Positions 51,388 to 63,574 of a stretch of DNA of 64,000 bases are shown here, in pieces (position 1 is the stretch's first letter; every line of letters begins with the position of its first letter). A program made the translations under genes and the position numbers. The stretch is taken from contig BTPG01000003.1 in NCBI GenBank assembly GCA_036245525.1, forward strand, positions 187,155,033 to 187,219,032, in the 5' to 3' direction. The notes under the pieces are model-generated. The model did no database searches and had not been told where the DNA came from. It worked only from the letters and a program-made list of their open reading frames with translations. Source of the stretch: Semisulcospira habei (taxonomy: Eukaryota; Mollusca; Gastropoda; Semisulcospiridae).

Positions 51388-53870
51388 TTGAGGCACTCAG
51401 GGATCCCAAACAGGGTCCTGAGTAGTCTCCCGTGCCCATCTGGTCCCGTACCGCGTGGCGTGACCAACCAGTCATTCTACTTAGCTCACAGCGTTAGGAC
51501 GTGTTTTTGGCCTACGGGACTCTTGTATGTTGGTGCGACTGGTTTCTTCGCCGATCGCCTTGGACTTCCTTTCTCGGAGACTTTTTTCTTTGTGGTGCTT
51601 CCCTTCTGGAAGTTACGTGTGACTGTGCTGGACGGCGTTTCGTGTTCTTGGGATTCTGCGGCTTCCGGCCATTTCCCGCGGTTTGCTGGTGGAGTGTTCC
51701 CCCTCCCTTCCCCCCCCCACCCCCCCGCCTCCCCCCCCCCCTGCCCCGCTGAGAAAATGGAAAGGTAAGGCCTCGGTCTTTGCCTGCGTCCCGCCTGGAG
51801 GTCGGGCGTCGGCTTCGACCGTGGAAGTTTTTGCTTCCTTCGTTTTCGCTCGCCACTCATCGCGTTTCGCTCGTATTTATGTGCGGGCCACGTGGATTCC
51901 CGCGCCCGGTCGCTTCTCACGTCTGATGTGTGTTGCAGCTACCAGGTTCGTACCTGCGTTCAGTGCAGTGACTTTCAGTGGCCAAGCGATCGACACCCAG
52001 TGTGCCTCCCTTGTTCTGGCTGCGACTCCAACCACGCTTGTGACGTCTGCGCCTTTTGGCCGGAGGAGTTATGGTCACAGCTGTGGAGATTTTATCGTCG
52101 AGAGCGTCCGACACCGACACGGGATCGACCACCTACTATGGCGCCCCCCTCCTCACGGCGAGTAGTAACCGACCACGCCCGCTCTGACTTGGCAAAACGT
52201 GTGGCACACGATCATCTACGTGCTAGGACTGTCTCCGCTTCAGTGACCGCACCGAGAGTGCCCCTTGACTCCCGCGGGGAGTCTCCCAGCCGGCAGCGTG
52301 CCCTCCTCCTTGAGGCTCGGCCGCAGAGACTTTCAAGTAAGTCCGTTGACTCCTACGCTCTGTCACATTGCCGGCAGCGTGCCCCCCTCCTTGAGGCTCG
52401 GCCGCTACCATCTTTGTCACACCACTCTCCTTATTCTAGCGGTTCTGACGTTCCTCCCACCTACTAAGCCCGCCTCTGATGAGGCTTCAAGCCGACAGCG
52501 TGCCCTCCTCCATGAGGCTCGGCCGCAGCGACCTTCTATTAAGTCCGCTGACTCCCACGTTGAGTCAACTGGCCGGCAGCGTGCCCCTCTTCTTGAGGCT
52601 CGGCCGCAGCGACCTTTGTCACCCACTCGGAGACTTACGCGCACTTCCTCCTTACCACTCGTTTCCAGGACCTACCAGCGCCTTCGTTCACCGGATGGCT
52701 TCCCCTCGATCATTGCACCGCACCGCGATGACAGACGCAGCACTCGGCCCGCCTTCCCCTAGTCGCACTCCACTTCTTCTCGCGCCTCCGGGCCGCATTC
52801 CCCAGTCCTCTCACCTCGGCGTTCGTCCCCGCGGCGGGTTCGACGTTTGTCTTCGCAGTCGCTCCCCTCGGGTTAGGCAATCCGCCTCGCTCCTGTGCCC
52901 CCTCGCCCCGTCGCCTCCGGCGCTCTTCGCCCCCGGCTTCGTTCCGTCTGCGCCCGTCGAGCCCCGTGTTTCCCGCCCCCCTTCCTCCCACAGGTCCTTA
53001 CGTCCTTCCGAGTCTCCCTCCCCTGTAGTTTCCCCACGCCCTGCTTGCCGGTCTTCGCGCCGCTCTGTTGACGACGAGACCATCAGCCTGCTCCCGGAGG
53101 ACTCGGTCTCGGCGCTTCTCGGCCCTCTTTGCTGATCGCCCTCCCCTTCGGACGACCCCGCGTCTCCTGCAGCCGCCTCGGCGCCCCGCACGGAAACTCT
53201 TCGTTCGCTGGACGAAACGGCGCGTCTCATCACGGCCTGTCTACCCCCGGAAACCTGCCCCCCTTCTCCGCCGCTCAAGAAGAAAGCTTCTGCTTTCGTC
53301 GACGCTGGCTGGCAGGTTAAGAGATTTAAGTCACTCCCCCAGCCTCCGAGTTTTCGAGACCTTCTGGATGCCTTCTCTACCCACCTTCAGCGGGACACGA
53401 CCAGTAGCGACGTCTTCTTCTCCGACCGTAGGTGGCCTGCCGGACTCGATATTGCCTTTCGACAGGAATGGTACGCCGGGCATTCACAGTCCTTCTCCTG
53501 TCCCCTTCCCTCGGTCGACCACCCCCCCCCCCCCCCCGGCCTTGATTCAAGCGAGCAGCTCCATGTTCCTGAAGCGCGGTATTCCCCGCGGTTTGCACAA
53601 GACGGCGTCCCTGGTACGGAATTCCCTGGCCTGCTCGGGTTTCTTGGAGCTCGTGACCCAAGCCCTCATCCGCCGAGTCGAGGAAGCCTGGCACCCTTCC
53701 TTCTCGCCTCTGTTGGAGGACCTTCTGGCCCTTTCTGTAGCAGCTAACCGGGCGGCTTATCACTCCTCGGTTAACTCCATGGCGGCGGCCGCCAATTGTG
53801 ACTTATTGTGACGCAAACTAGTGCTCCAAGCCTGCCGCGAGAGATAAGAAAAGAGAGATCCCCAGAGCTC
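51388..53870 (+). pseudogene. DIRS-like Gag region, frameshifted
   Basis: A zinc-like cluster at 51955-52050 reads C-x2-C-x7-D-x-H-x2-C-x2-C-x6-H-x-C-x2-C (TCVQCSDFQW, then HPVCLPCSGCDSNHACDVC). Its spacing is like the N-terminal cluster of DIRS-group Gag proteins as I know them. Long Ser/Pro/Arg-rich coding-like sequence follows in changing frames. The end (53640-53850) reads FLELVTQALIRRVEEAW, then NSMAAAANCDLL, a stop, and RKLVLQACRER in the same frame, which resembles the alanine-rich end of those proteins. Reverse transcriptase and tyrosine recombinase are absent. The assignment rests on motif spacing only. Confidence 0.5.
52289..52640. repeat. Four-copy repeat inside the Gag-like region
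   Basis: CCGGCAGCGTGCCCTCC, then TTGAGGCTCGGCCGC, occurs four times, near 52291, 52370, 52492 and 52572, at about 80-120-bp spacing. In one frame it encodes RQRALLLEARPQR. Confidence 0.85.
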
Positions 53871-53879
53871 CGGATCCTC

Positions 53880-54120
53880 ATCAGCCGAAAAGATACCCTA
53901 TAACTATTCAATTTTGAACACAAAACACAAACACCTCTCTTAATGCTAACATTCTCAGGAGAAGATCGGCGATCTTTTGGTTAAACGAACCTTAGCATCC
54001 CCACTAGTTCTATCTCACCTACTCCTGAGAATCACCAACTGTTTTGACGAGTAGATATCCAAAAAACTATTCAATTTTAAACACACACACGAATGAAACA
54101 CAGCCCCCCACATAACTCGC
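53880..54120. repeat. Short direct and inverted repeats after the Gag-like region
   Basis: AACTATTCAATTTTGAACAC near 53901 recurs near 54066 as AACTATTCAATTTTAAACAC. Between them CATTCTCAGGAG and CTCCTGAGAATC are inverted. They could be terminal repeats of a small element. Confidence 0.6.
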
Positions 54121-54289
54121 AAGGTAACCCATGGCAATTGATTTTTTCACCCGGTAGTGACGGCTGCAGACGAGACTGCTAATGCATGTGCAAATCAATA
54201 CTGGCAATACCCGAGGCTTTTATCACGTCACATTTCAGTCCACTGGTGCCAAGTGGAAATTTGTATGTACTGGCGGCACATGCCAAACC

Positions 54290-54405
54290 ATGCCGCACCA
54301 CCATGCCGCACCACCATGCGGCACATGCCGCATCACACGCGGCACATGCCGCGCCACACGCCGCGCCACACGCGGCACATGCCGCACCACATGCGGCATA
54401 CAACA
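54290..54405. repeat. GCCGCACATGC minisatellite
   Basis: About ten imperfect units of 9-12 bp (CCACATGCCGC, CCACACGCGGC), self-complementary in part, just before the CA array. Confidence 0.85.
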
Positions 54406-54444
54406 GAGTCAAAAGATGTAGTCAACCCTCATCTTCTCCTCACT

Positions 54445-55502
<1,058 letters not shown>

Positions 55503-56239
55503 ATGACGGAAAATTCTGGAACAAACGTTATTAAGCAAGCTGGAATTCTTCGCAAACGACTAAACATTTGTGTCAGAAAAGTAATGATTGCTTGATTGTA
55601 CATTGCTTAACGTCCCGACAGCAACAAGGCTTTCTCAGGACGTGCCTGCACTGCTTGTGAAAAAAACAACTAAACAGAACATTGAATGTATGTCGCCAGC
55701 CGGTCAAATACATTAAATAAACCTAACACATGGGGCCTAAATAAAGCTAAGACCATTTAGCAACACACATCCAATATCAAGAGCTACAGGCAGTGCAGAC
55801 AGTAGGGAGAGTTTTAAAAAGGCAAATACAGGTGAATGGACCTCGGGTAGACAGAAACACATGCCCCAGAATAAAGAGAAAAACTCACCCTGTGGGGCTG
55901 ACCAGGGTGACCCTGGGAACTAAAAAGTACCTAACCCCACCCAAGTCCCCCAGGGCAGACCCGGGTGGGGGTGTCAGAAAAGGTGGTGCTTACAACCATG
56001 AACTGAAACTTCTGAAGGACAAAGCACAGGAGTTGCAATCAGATTTGCTTGATATTAAAAAAGATATGATAGAATCTACGTCTTTTCTGGCAAAATACAA
56101 CGCTGAAGGCAATGATGATGAATTTGCAAATGAAATGATAACATATGGTGTACTTAATGAAAAAAAAAAGAAAATATTACAAAAAATATTAGTCGATCTG
56201 CTCAAAAGATACGATTCAAAGAGAGGGCAATACAGCTGA
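55503..56239 (+). pseudogene. Small ORF a of the virus-like element, split by retroposon G
   Basis: An ATG at 55503 opens a frame to the insertion at 55570. The second part (55983-56239) is rich in charged residues with heptad-like spacing (ELKLLKDKAQELQSDLLDIK), so it is probably a coiled-coil protein. No domain recognised. It is first in a same-strand series of small ORFs that leads into the integrase. Family comparison suggests a cassette co-inherited with the integrase and polymerase in invertebrate elements, but that is inference from memory. Confidence 0.5.
55582..55970 (-). mobile_element. Retroposon G inside ORF a
   Basis: Duplication GTGTCAGAAAAG at 55570-55581 and 55971-55982. Full length with the usual 5' start. 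Confidence 0.95.
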
Positions 56240-56442
56240 ATGAAAAGAAAGCAAACGACTTCCGTGAAAAAATAGTACAATTAGAACAAAGCCCCTCAAT
56301 TCAAAGCCTGAACGCATCTATGAATGTGATGCAGTTAGGCTTGCCACAGTAAGTGGAAGCAATGGATATAAAAAAGCCGAAACAGCCTAAACCAGAAGGT
56401 AAGTGGAATTTTGTTTTTACTATTATAAATTATTTTTCACTA

Positions 56443-57296
56443 TAAATGAATTCTGAAAAATTGTTATTGTTGAGTGAAATTAGCGCTATTGAAAACAAAG
56501 ACTTGGACCCAAAAAAAACAGCGTCTTTTGTCTGTTGTTTCTGGAAAATCAAAAGCTTATCTCGGAAAACAATACATGACAGAACATATAGACTCCCTCA
56601 AAACTGACGAGCTAATCAAACTACACTTACAATATGAAAATCATATCGCTTCACTAATAACTCATGATTTGAGTCAGACCCCACCTGGGTCTGCCCTGGG
56701 GGACTTGGGTGGGGTTAGGTATTTTTTAGTTCCCAGGGTCACCCTGGTCAGCCCCACAGGGTGGGTTTTTCTCTCTATTCTGGGGCATTTGTTTCTGTCT
56801 ACCCTTTGTCCATTCACCTGTATTTGCCTTTTTAAAACTCTCCCTACTGTCTGCACTGCCTGTAGCTCTTGATATTGGATGTGTGTTGCTAAATGGTCTT
56901 AGCTTTATTTAGGCCCCATGTGTTAGGTTTATTTAATGTATTTGACCGGCTGGCGACATACATTCAATGTTCTGTTTATTTTTTTTCACAAGCAGTGCAG
57001 GCACGTCCTGAGAAAGCCTTGTTGCTGTCGGGACGTTAAGCAATGTACAATCAATCAATCAATCATGATTTGAGTCAGTCTCTGATCACCTTTTATACAA
57101 AGGGTGTTAATCACTTTTTTGAAGTAGACACTGACAGCCTTAGTATTGATTTAAATTCAAATCCAATAGTAACAAGTGCAATAGGTAAATTAGCATGTGT
57201 CATGTATTACAGGTTTGGTAATTTGCTTGCGCCCCTGGTTACTTTGGTTGTCACTGGGAGTCATATTGATTTTTCGAAAAAAAAAATTGTTTGGTA
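56443..57296 (+). pseudogene. Small ORF b of the virus-like element, split by retroposon G
   Basis: The left part (56474-56662) has SGKSKAYLGKQYMTEHIDSL and continues, after the insertion, at 57079-57296 with a hydrophobic C-terminal half (FGNLLAPLVTLVVTGSHI). The start is uncertain: the ATG at 56443 lies in another frame, so there is an indel near 56510 in an A run. No recognised domain; a membrane segment is plausible. Confidence 0.5.
56678..57063 (+). mobile_element. Retroposon G inside ORF b, plus orientation
   Basis: Duplication CATGATTTGAGTCAG at 56663-56677 and 57064-57078. The only complete plus-sense copy in the window. Confidence 0.95.
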
Positions 57297-57302
57297 AAGA
57301 AA

Positions 57303-57752
57303 ATGGATGACCAACAGACGACCTCACAACAGAACCCTGTTTTGAAGCAGGTTCAAACGATCACTAAACAGAAAAGTCCAGGCAGGGTAGAAGCTGGAAA
57401 AGGAGTAGCCGAATATAACAGACAAAAAAAATTACAGCTTAAGGCTCAAACAGTAACTGGCTCGCCGTCAGGACCGTCAGAACCATCATTACCTTCAGGA
57501 TCTTCAGGACCCTCTTCCCCACCACACCCACATCAAAGTAAGACTAAGTCTAACCCTGAACCCAGAACAACAAAATATATAGTTGCTGGATTTGCTGTCG
57601 GATTTGGTTACGTAGGTTACCAATCATACAAAAAATACAAACCACAGACTCAAACAGTGACCAAAAAATTAGACACTCCAAAAATAAAATCAGAAGTCTC
57701 CACATTACCAGTAACACCAAAACCTGTCGACCCATTTTCATGCAATAAATAA
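57303..57752 (+). CDS. Small ORF c, basic protein with one membrane segment
   Basis: 149 residues from the ATG at 57303, chosen because the preceding in-frame codons have no ATG. The N-terminal third is basic (GRVEAGKGVAEYNRQKKLQL) and a Ser/Pro-rich linker follows. A hydrophobic glycine-rich helix (YIVAGFAVGFGYVGYQSY) around residue 97 precedes a Lys/Thr-rich tail. Its frame is intact, unlike its neighbours. The next ORF starts 31 bp downstream. The motif RV.AGK..AEYN.KKK is one I associate with proteins beside integrases in cnidarian elements, which is a weak, memory-based link. Confidence 0.6.
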   Translation: MDDQQTTSQQNPVLKQVQTITKQKSPGRVEAGKGVAEYNRQKKLQLKAQTVTGSPSGPSEPSLPSGSSGPSSPPHPHQSKTKSNPEPRTTKYIVAGFAVGFGYVGYQSYKKYKPQTQTVTKKLDTPKIKSEVSTLPVTPKPVDPFSCNK

Positions 57753-57783
57753 AAATATTATTTTAATTTTATTGCATTAGAAC

Positions 57784-58038
57784 ATGAGCGAAACAAAGAA
57801 TATAATGAATCTTGTTTATTATTCTGCCGTGATCAGCGGATTAGCAGTAGCGTATTATATGCTTGCAAAAAATATTCTCAAAATGAAATCAGCTGACCTC
57901 AGTAGATTAGACTTTGAAGATTCGGCTAAATTAGTTGCAGTTGTCACAGCGTCAATCGCCACAAAAGACTTTCTTGTCAAACAAGGAATTATTCCCGAAA
58001 ATATATCTATGTATATAAAAATAATATGGCGACGCTAG
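57784..58038 (+). CDS. Small ORF d, membrane-anchored protein
   Basis: 84 codons, intact. An N-terminal hydrophobic segment (LVYYSAVISGLAVAYYML) is followed by an amphipathic part. Its end overlaps the start of ORF e by 13 bases, a compact layout typical of viral genomes. Function unknown. Confidence 0.6.
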   Translation: MSETKNIMNLVYYSAVISGLAVAYYMLAKNILKMKSADLSRLDFEDSAKLVAVVTASIATKDFLVKQGIIPENISMYIKIIWRR

Positions 58039-58440
58039 CTGTTATTGTTGGTGGTGCAGTTGTTAATGCATTGGCATTTAGTGGGTCAAACTATCTCTTT
58101 TCAAAAATGGGCAGAGAAGAATCTGCAGAAGAATTAAAGCGACATAATGAGGCATCAGAAAAACTTGCTCAAGCCCAGCAGGTGTATGAAAAGCAAAGAA
58201 TTGAGAAACTTGATTTCATCAATGAAAAACTTAGACTAGAGGGTCACGCACAGCATACATTTTCTAATGTCAATGACGCAATCAGGTAATATTTTCTTGT
58301 CACGGGTGAAGACATGTCTATCCCAAAACCAAAACTAAGTGATTACTATCAACCCAGTCTACAACAAAGAAAAGGAGAAATAATCTTTGTTTTAGTGGGA
58401 ATGACATTTGTTTATTTCACAGGAGTTTTTATTGCTAGAA
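58026..58440 (+). pseudogene. Small ORF e, membrane and coiled-coil protein with a stop
   Basis: Starts MATLAVIVGGAVVNALAF (hydrophobic), followed by a charged helix (EELKRHNEASEKLAQAQQ). A TAA at 58287-58289 ends the ORF at 87 codons, yet the frame stays open beyond it and encodes a conserved-looking KPKLSDYYQPSLQQRKGE stretch and a second hydrophobic segment. I read the TAA as a nonsense mutation, though two genes are possible. Confidence 0.5.
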
Positions 58441-59446
58441 AAAATGACCGACACCGGGGCTAAGTTATCAAAAATATATTATTCCCCAATTGGCTACTGG
58501 AAAGGAAACACTGCAATAGAAAAATTACATGCTGCTGTGGGCGGGGATGTAACACTCAATGAGATGAAACACTGGCTGCAAAGACAGGCAATAATTATGG
58601 CAAATATATCTCCCTGCACCAAGAAAAATAACAAGACCTCATTTTGAAAACACTATACCAAATAACACGCATCAAATGGACCTCTTGTTTCTACCCCATG
58701 ACATAATAAGAAAAAAACGATACAAGTATGCATTGACTGTCATTGACATTGCTTCAAGGTACAAGGACGCCGAACCCATAACTGACAAAAATGCCTCAAC
58801 AGTAGCCACTGCATTATCAAAAATATATAGCCAAGGCCCTTTAAAATTTCCCAGGCTTGTGCAGGTTGATGACGGATCTGAATTTAAAGGTGCAGTTAAT
58901 CAATTATTTGCAAAGCATAGCGTGCTAGTGCAGCGAGGCATTCCAGGTAAAAAACAGATCACAGGCAATTGTTGAGAACTTTAACAAACAGTTATCGGAG
59001 AGACTTTTTAGCTACCAGTATTCTAAGGAACTCATGCATGACGCACGTAACACTCAGTGGGTAAAAAGATTACCATCTGTGATAAAAGCAATGAATAATG
59101 AAGGCCATGTAAACCCGCTGATGCTATTAAATTGAAAACAATACCCCCGGCGTCAGGGTCAGAAATAAAAACAAAAGTGCCAGACACAAGTTTATTTACT
59201 AAACAAGTAAGATATTTATATCAACCCGGCGAGGCCGAAATGATGTCAGATGCAGAGCCTACATCTGTACACAATATAAAAAAAATAGTCCCCAGCAGTC
59301 CACCGATATATTACCTGTATGAACCTGCACCACAGAGGGCATTTGTCAGAGAAGAATTACAGATTATTCCCCCAGACACTGTTACTCATTTCAGTAACTC
59401 GTCAATCAGTTCATCACAAATGTCTTCAGATAACTTAAGCCTGTAA
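58441..59446 (+). pseudogene. rve-type integrase of the virus-like element
   Basis: Retroviral-like integrase, which would insert the element DNA into the host chromosome. The N-terminal part (GAKLSKIYYSPIGYWKG) is followed by a catalytic core. The first Asp is in MDLLFLPHD (about 58676), and the second lies in QVDDGSEFKG (about 58862). The Glu region (AIVENFNK) is in another frame near 58970, after a frameshift. The C-terminal part holds VRYLYQPGE and YYLYEPAPQRAFVREELQ, a likely SH3/chromo-like tail. At least three frame changes (about 58625, 58950 and 59130) show that it is dead. Gene order and family match integrases of Polinton or adintovirus-like elements. Confidence 0.82.
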
Positions 59447-59640
59447 TGTCCAGGTGCATAAGCCTTCTCCTTACTGTGAAACACTCGTTTTGTGTCCCCA
59501 ACTGCAAGTGACTTCTTATGCGTTTGGATCATTTCAAGATTATGTTTATTTTACCTCATTGACTTGTTTGGATAATCAGGCATTAATGCCCCATCTTACA
59601 CTTGCTTGTAATGTTCATGTCAAATGTCTTTATTTTTTAT
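59447..59640. other. Convergent gap between integrase and polymerase
   Basis: About 190 bp with a T-rich run at 59645-59662. No feature recognised; transcription from the two sides would converge here. Confidence 0.5.
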
Positions 59641-60315
59641 CGCTGTTTTTTTTTTTTTTTTTATTCCTTTGGCTTTCGACTGACTTCCCTTTTGGTGCAG
59701 TATAGAATACATTTTTGATCTCAGTCCAACGTACTCAACAATAGGCACACCATTTAGTTCGTCCTTAAAACTTTCCAGGCACTTTGTTTTGTGTGCTGTA
59801 CAGTGGGTGTCATACATGTGTAATTCTGTTTTCATAGGCACATCAATGATCATAGAGTCAGTGTCGGTGTATAGCAGACGACAGTCAGGATACTTTGGTT
59901 TGAAGTAATCATAATAAAATTCAAGCATCAACAGTTTTGACAACTCAAGAATTGCCATACCAATGAATACTGGCTTGTCCAGTTTAACAATCTTTTTTTT
60001 TGAGTGACACTGCATACAATGATGAATGAAACTCTTTATACCCTGTATACTGTGGCTTACCTGTAAGTTTAATTGCACCCGATTCAGTTGTAACAAGTCT
60101 CACATCTTTGCGATGATGAGGATTTTCCATTGCCTTACCAAAACAGGCATTGTTTATAAGCTTAAAGAAGTCTTTGTCAAATGCAGTGTTGCCGTCCCTG
60201 GCACGCAATGTTGTGTTCTTCATTATTTAATCTTTCATGAAAGCACTCTGATCAAATTGTATACCTCTGTGAACTTTCTTTAGTACTAACCCGTGTCTGA
60301 TGTAAAACTGCAGCA

Positions 60316-60829
60316 ATTGATAGTGGCAAACTCCTTCACTGGCTCTCCATCCCCCAACGCCTCCAATACAAAGTTCTGTCTCTCTGCTACAAATCCCTGA
60401 ACAACTGCGCTCCTGCCTATCTCTCCAACTTCACCCCTACACACCTTCCCGCTCCCTCCGCTCTGCCTCCGACCCTCTCCGCCTCCACATCCCTCACACC
60501 AAACTTAACACTTTCGGCCCCCGCTCCTTCTCTGTCTACGGTCCATCCACCTGGAACACTCTCCCACTCTCTCTCCGTCAGAAACACTCTCTCTCCTCCT
60601 TCCAGTCCGCCCTCAAAACTCACCTCTTTCAACAGTTTTAGCACTATATCACCACACTCCCTACCCCAAGCTGACCGTCGTAATGCATTTCACTGTTTGT
60701 GGTACGTGAGTCATTGTCTAAAGCGTGCGCATGCGTGCGCGAGTTGTGAGTGTGCGCTTAGAGTTATAATTATTATAAGATAAGCGCATTATAAATACCG
60801 TAATTATTATTATTATTATTAAACGTAAT
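60316..60829 (+). mobile_element. 3' end of a CR1/L2-type LINE in the polymerase
   Basis: Plus-sense reading gives LHWLSIPQRLQYKVLSLCYK and later AYLSNFTP, the typical C-terminal reverse transcriptase end of L2/CR1/Rex-type LINEs. A short 3' UTR and (ATT)n follow. It inserted opposite to the polymerase gene. The exact ends and target duplication were not resolved. Confidence 0.75.
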
Positions 60830-61331
60830 TGAATTTGTCATTCAAATTCGGCACAAGTTTAGTGTCTTCTTTTTTCCCCATCATACTCATTTTCTCAACA
60901 GCCAATGGATAATCATTATGGTAATCATGTAGATGGTGTGGGTACTCTAGGTCTACTTCAAAGATCCAACCCTTCGCATCATTTTGGTCAAGAGTCATAA
61001 TATTGTTTGTTAACTCTGTTATGTCATACTGTGACAAATCATGCAGACAAAAGTTTTTCAAGGGCAATAATTCACACATTGCGAACCCATACAAATTGTT
61101 CACGTCCACATACATAATGAATGACATTGACCCCTCAGGGTCAAACCCCGGGGCATCCAGATATTTATTATTTGCTTTTGCATAATTGTTTGCTGCAATA
61201 CTAATGCCTCCCCTCAATCCGCGTTCCACCATTTCACCCATCGTCCGATCAGACAACAGGTCAATAAATATCTTGCTGGATTTTAAAAATGCATCCCATG
61301 TCATGCCAGGACTAGTTATGTAACAGGCAGG

Positions 61332-61721
61332 TTTGATTGATTGATTGTACATTGCTTAACGTCCCGACAGCAACAAGGCTTTCTCAGGACGTGCCTGCAC
61401 TGCTTGTGAAAAAAAAAAAAATAAACAGAACATTGAATGTATGTCGCCAGCCGGTCAAATACGTTAAATAAACCTAACACATGGGGCTAAATAAAGCTAA
61501 GACCATTTAGCAACACACATCCAATATCAAGAGCTACAGGCAGTGCAGACAGTAGGGAGAGTTTTAAAAAGGCAAATACAGGTGAATGGACAAAGGGTAG
61601 ACAGAAACACATGCCCCAGAATAGAGAGAAAAACCCACCCTGTGGGGCTGACCAGGGTGACCCTGGGAACTAAAAAATGCCTAACCCCACCCAAGTCCCC
61701 CAAGGCAGACCCGGGTGGGGA
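61332..61721 (-). mobile_element. Retroposon G inside the polymerase gene
   Basis: Duplication ATGTAACAGGCAGG at 61318-61331 and 61722-61735. Full length. Confidence 0.95.
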
Positions 61722-62285
61722 ATGTAACAGGCAGGGTCAAGTCTGTAGTGTAATAGACCCTTTTCACGGTAACTTTCAAATACGTCTGCTAGCAAACAAA
61801 CATCAGCCTTTAAGTACTGGTCGTGGTAGTCACCAATCGTTTGACACCCTAATTTATCCCACGCATCAAGTGCATGTTGGTAATCAGAGTCAGAAATACC
61901 TTTACCATTTAGTGTGGAATAAAATTTCTCTTTTGGTGGCAGTCTCCTTTCTTCAAACACAATCCAGTCACTGATGTACTCGTACGGATACACTCCTTTC
62001 TTGATCAAGTCTGGCTCAAAATATTTACTTGTTATTGGATATTCAGTCAGTCCGTCTGCCAGACTGGCAAGACCTAAAGACAAATGTTGCATCGAGTCAT
62101 AAAACACTAATTTGTTGTCCAACCTAAAAGTCAAGTATTTTTCAGTTGTCTGCGCTATACAACTAATATTTTTGTAAGACTCATCCACAGCACGCATGAT
62201 AATGTGTGAATTGTACCCCCTGAGATTGTGGAAAAAGATTGGCAGTTTGTATGTCTTAGGATCTATTTTTAATAATAAATTACAT

Positions 62286-62372
62286 TTGTTATGTGCAGTT
62301 AGTTAGTTAGTTATTTGGGTTTAACGCCGAGCAGGCGACTAAGGCCATCTCACGGCGGGTTGTTATGTGCAG
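62286..62372 (-). mobile_element. 61-bp LINE tail inserted in the polymerase gene
   Basis: Positions 62299-62359 consist of four GTTA units and the last 47 bases of the I/Nimb-like LINE (ATTTGGGTTTAACGCC to CTCACGGCGGG). The duplication TTGTTATGTGCAG flanks it. It starts at almost the same LINE position as the insertion at 816-873. Confidence 0.9.
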
Positions 62373-63574
62373 CACCTCTGTAATGTCCAGTTATGTGATC
62401 ATGGTCACAAACTTTGTCACCCTGTAGGTGTTTTTTGCAAATCCAACACGTCTCCACTGTATCAAAATTTAGTTTATCTTCTTCTGTCATCATCACAGGC
62501 TTCTGATTGTTTTCTAGATATTGTACTACCTGACTATACAGTTGTCTCATTTCTGTTAAAAACAGACATGCTGCATTTTCCCCTCAGTAGATAACAGGCT
62601 CGGTATGCTGACCGTCTGACTTAACAAGAATATAACCAAAAGAACACACCACTTGGTCACTCAATTTTACTGTCTTAGGTAATGACTCTGGAACAGGACC
62701 TTCATACGGAACAACCAGTGATTCAAAATCAGCATACACTACAAATGGCAGCTTTTGCCGATTCACATAGTTCTTAAAATATACTTGACTACCAGGATCT
62801 GGATACTTAAGTACTGTTTGTACATCAGCTGACCTACAATGCAAAACATGTTTGTGTGCTACTGAAATAGAGGAAAACCTTTGTAAACATCTCTTACACA
62901 CTTCCTGTTTGCCATTGTGTTTTGATACATGCCCATGAATTAGGCGTGACATACTCCTGATAATTGTGTAGTGATCAACAATTAATAACATGTCAACATG
63001 TTTGTCTTCTGGCTGTCTGTAAGTTGGGGCAAGTGGTGATACTCTAATGGGCTGTAACTTGTCAACAGACTCATTATCCCATACATACACATTCACAGAT
63101 ATACCAGGATTTAATTGTTCAAACAAGTCTATGTCCTCTACCTTAACAGGAAAATCAATACCACTGAAATTGAGTTCATTTACAAATTTGGTGTAGTTAG
63201 ATACGCGATCAGGTCTTGTTTTTACAAAGTGTAGTTTAGCAAGCACACACCACATAAAACAAAAAGTATCATTGTTCTGTATATTAACGACAGCCTTTTT
63301 GTTTGCAACTTCTGTTGGCAGTGGTATCCATGATTTACCTAATATAGGATGATACCTCGACTGCTTCAATTGTAGTTCATGCACATGACCTTCGTGCCAA
63401 CCAGACCCCTTCATTTTTGCTTTGTCAATTGCTTCAAGAAAGTCAGGCAATAGTCTGTCTCTAAACACTTTTTCTAGTTCTCTTCTTGTGTTAATTGTGT
63501 ATTGTCTTGTCGAGATATACGATACAATCGTTTGGCATCCTGTCTCGGAAGACAATGGAGTATATGCGCTTGCT

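Larger units (their letters stand above)
59620..63560 (-). pseudogene. Protein-primed family B DNA polymerase, broken
   Basis: Read on the minus strand from about 63560. An N-terminal region (AKMKGSGWHEG, SWIPLPTEVANKKAVVNIQ) comes first, then cysteine/histidine pairs (CKRCLQRFSS), and exonuclease motif I VVYADFES at about 62719-62741. A CxxC with DHDHITGHYRGAAHN follows (62350-62550), then polymerase motif A (DVNNLYGFAM), a motif B equivalent (NNACFGKAMEN) and motif C YTDTDS (59854-59871). This order is that of protein-primed polymerases of Polintons and related viruses. It is disabled by a 61-bp LINE tail (62299-62359), retroposon G (61332-61721), a LINE fragment (60316-60829), a stop near 62580 and a frameshift in an A run near 59995. 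It lies convergent to the integrase. Confidence 0.88.

Noticed and set aside
51486..51920. Minus-strand ORFs opposite the Gag-like region
   Set aside because: They are GC-rich antisense frames over poly-C tracts; the plus frame carries the Cys/His cluster.
56674..56872. ORF ends sharing a CLFKTLPTVCTACSS-type sequence at several loci
   Set aside because: The same peptide recurs because ORFs run into retroposon G; it is not a protein domain.
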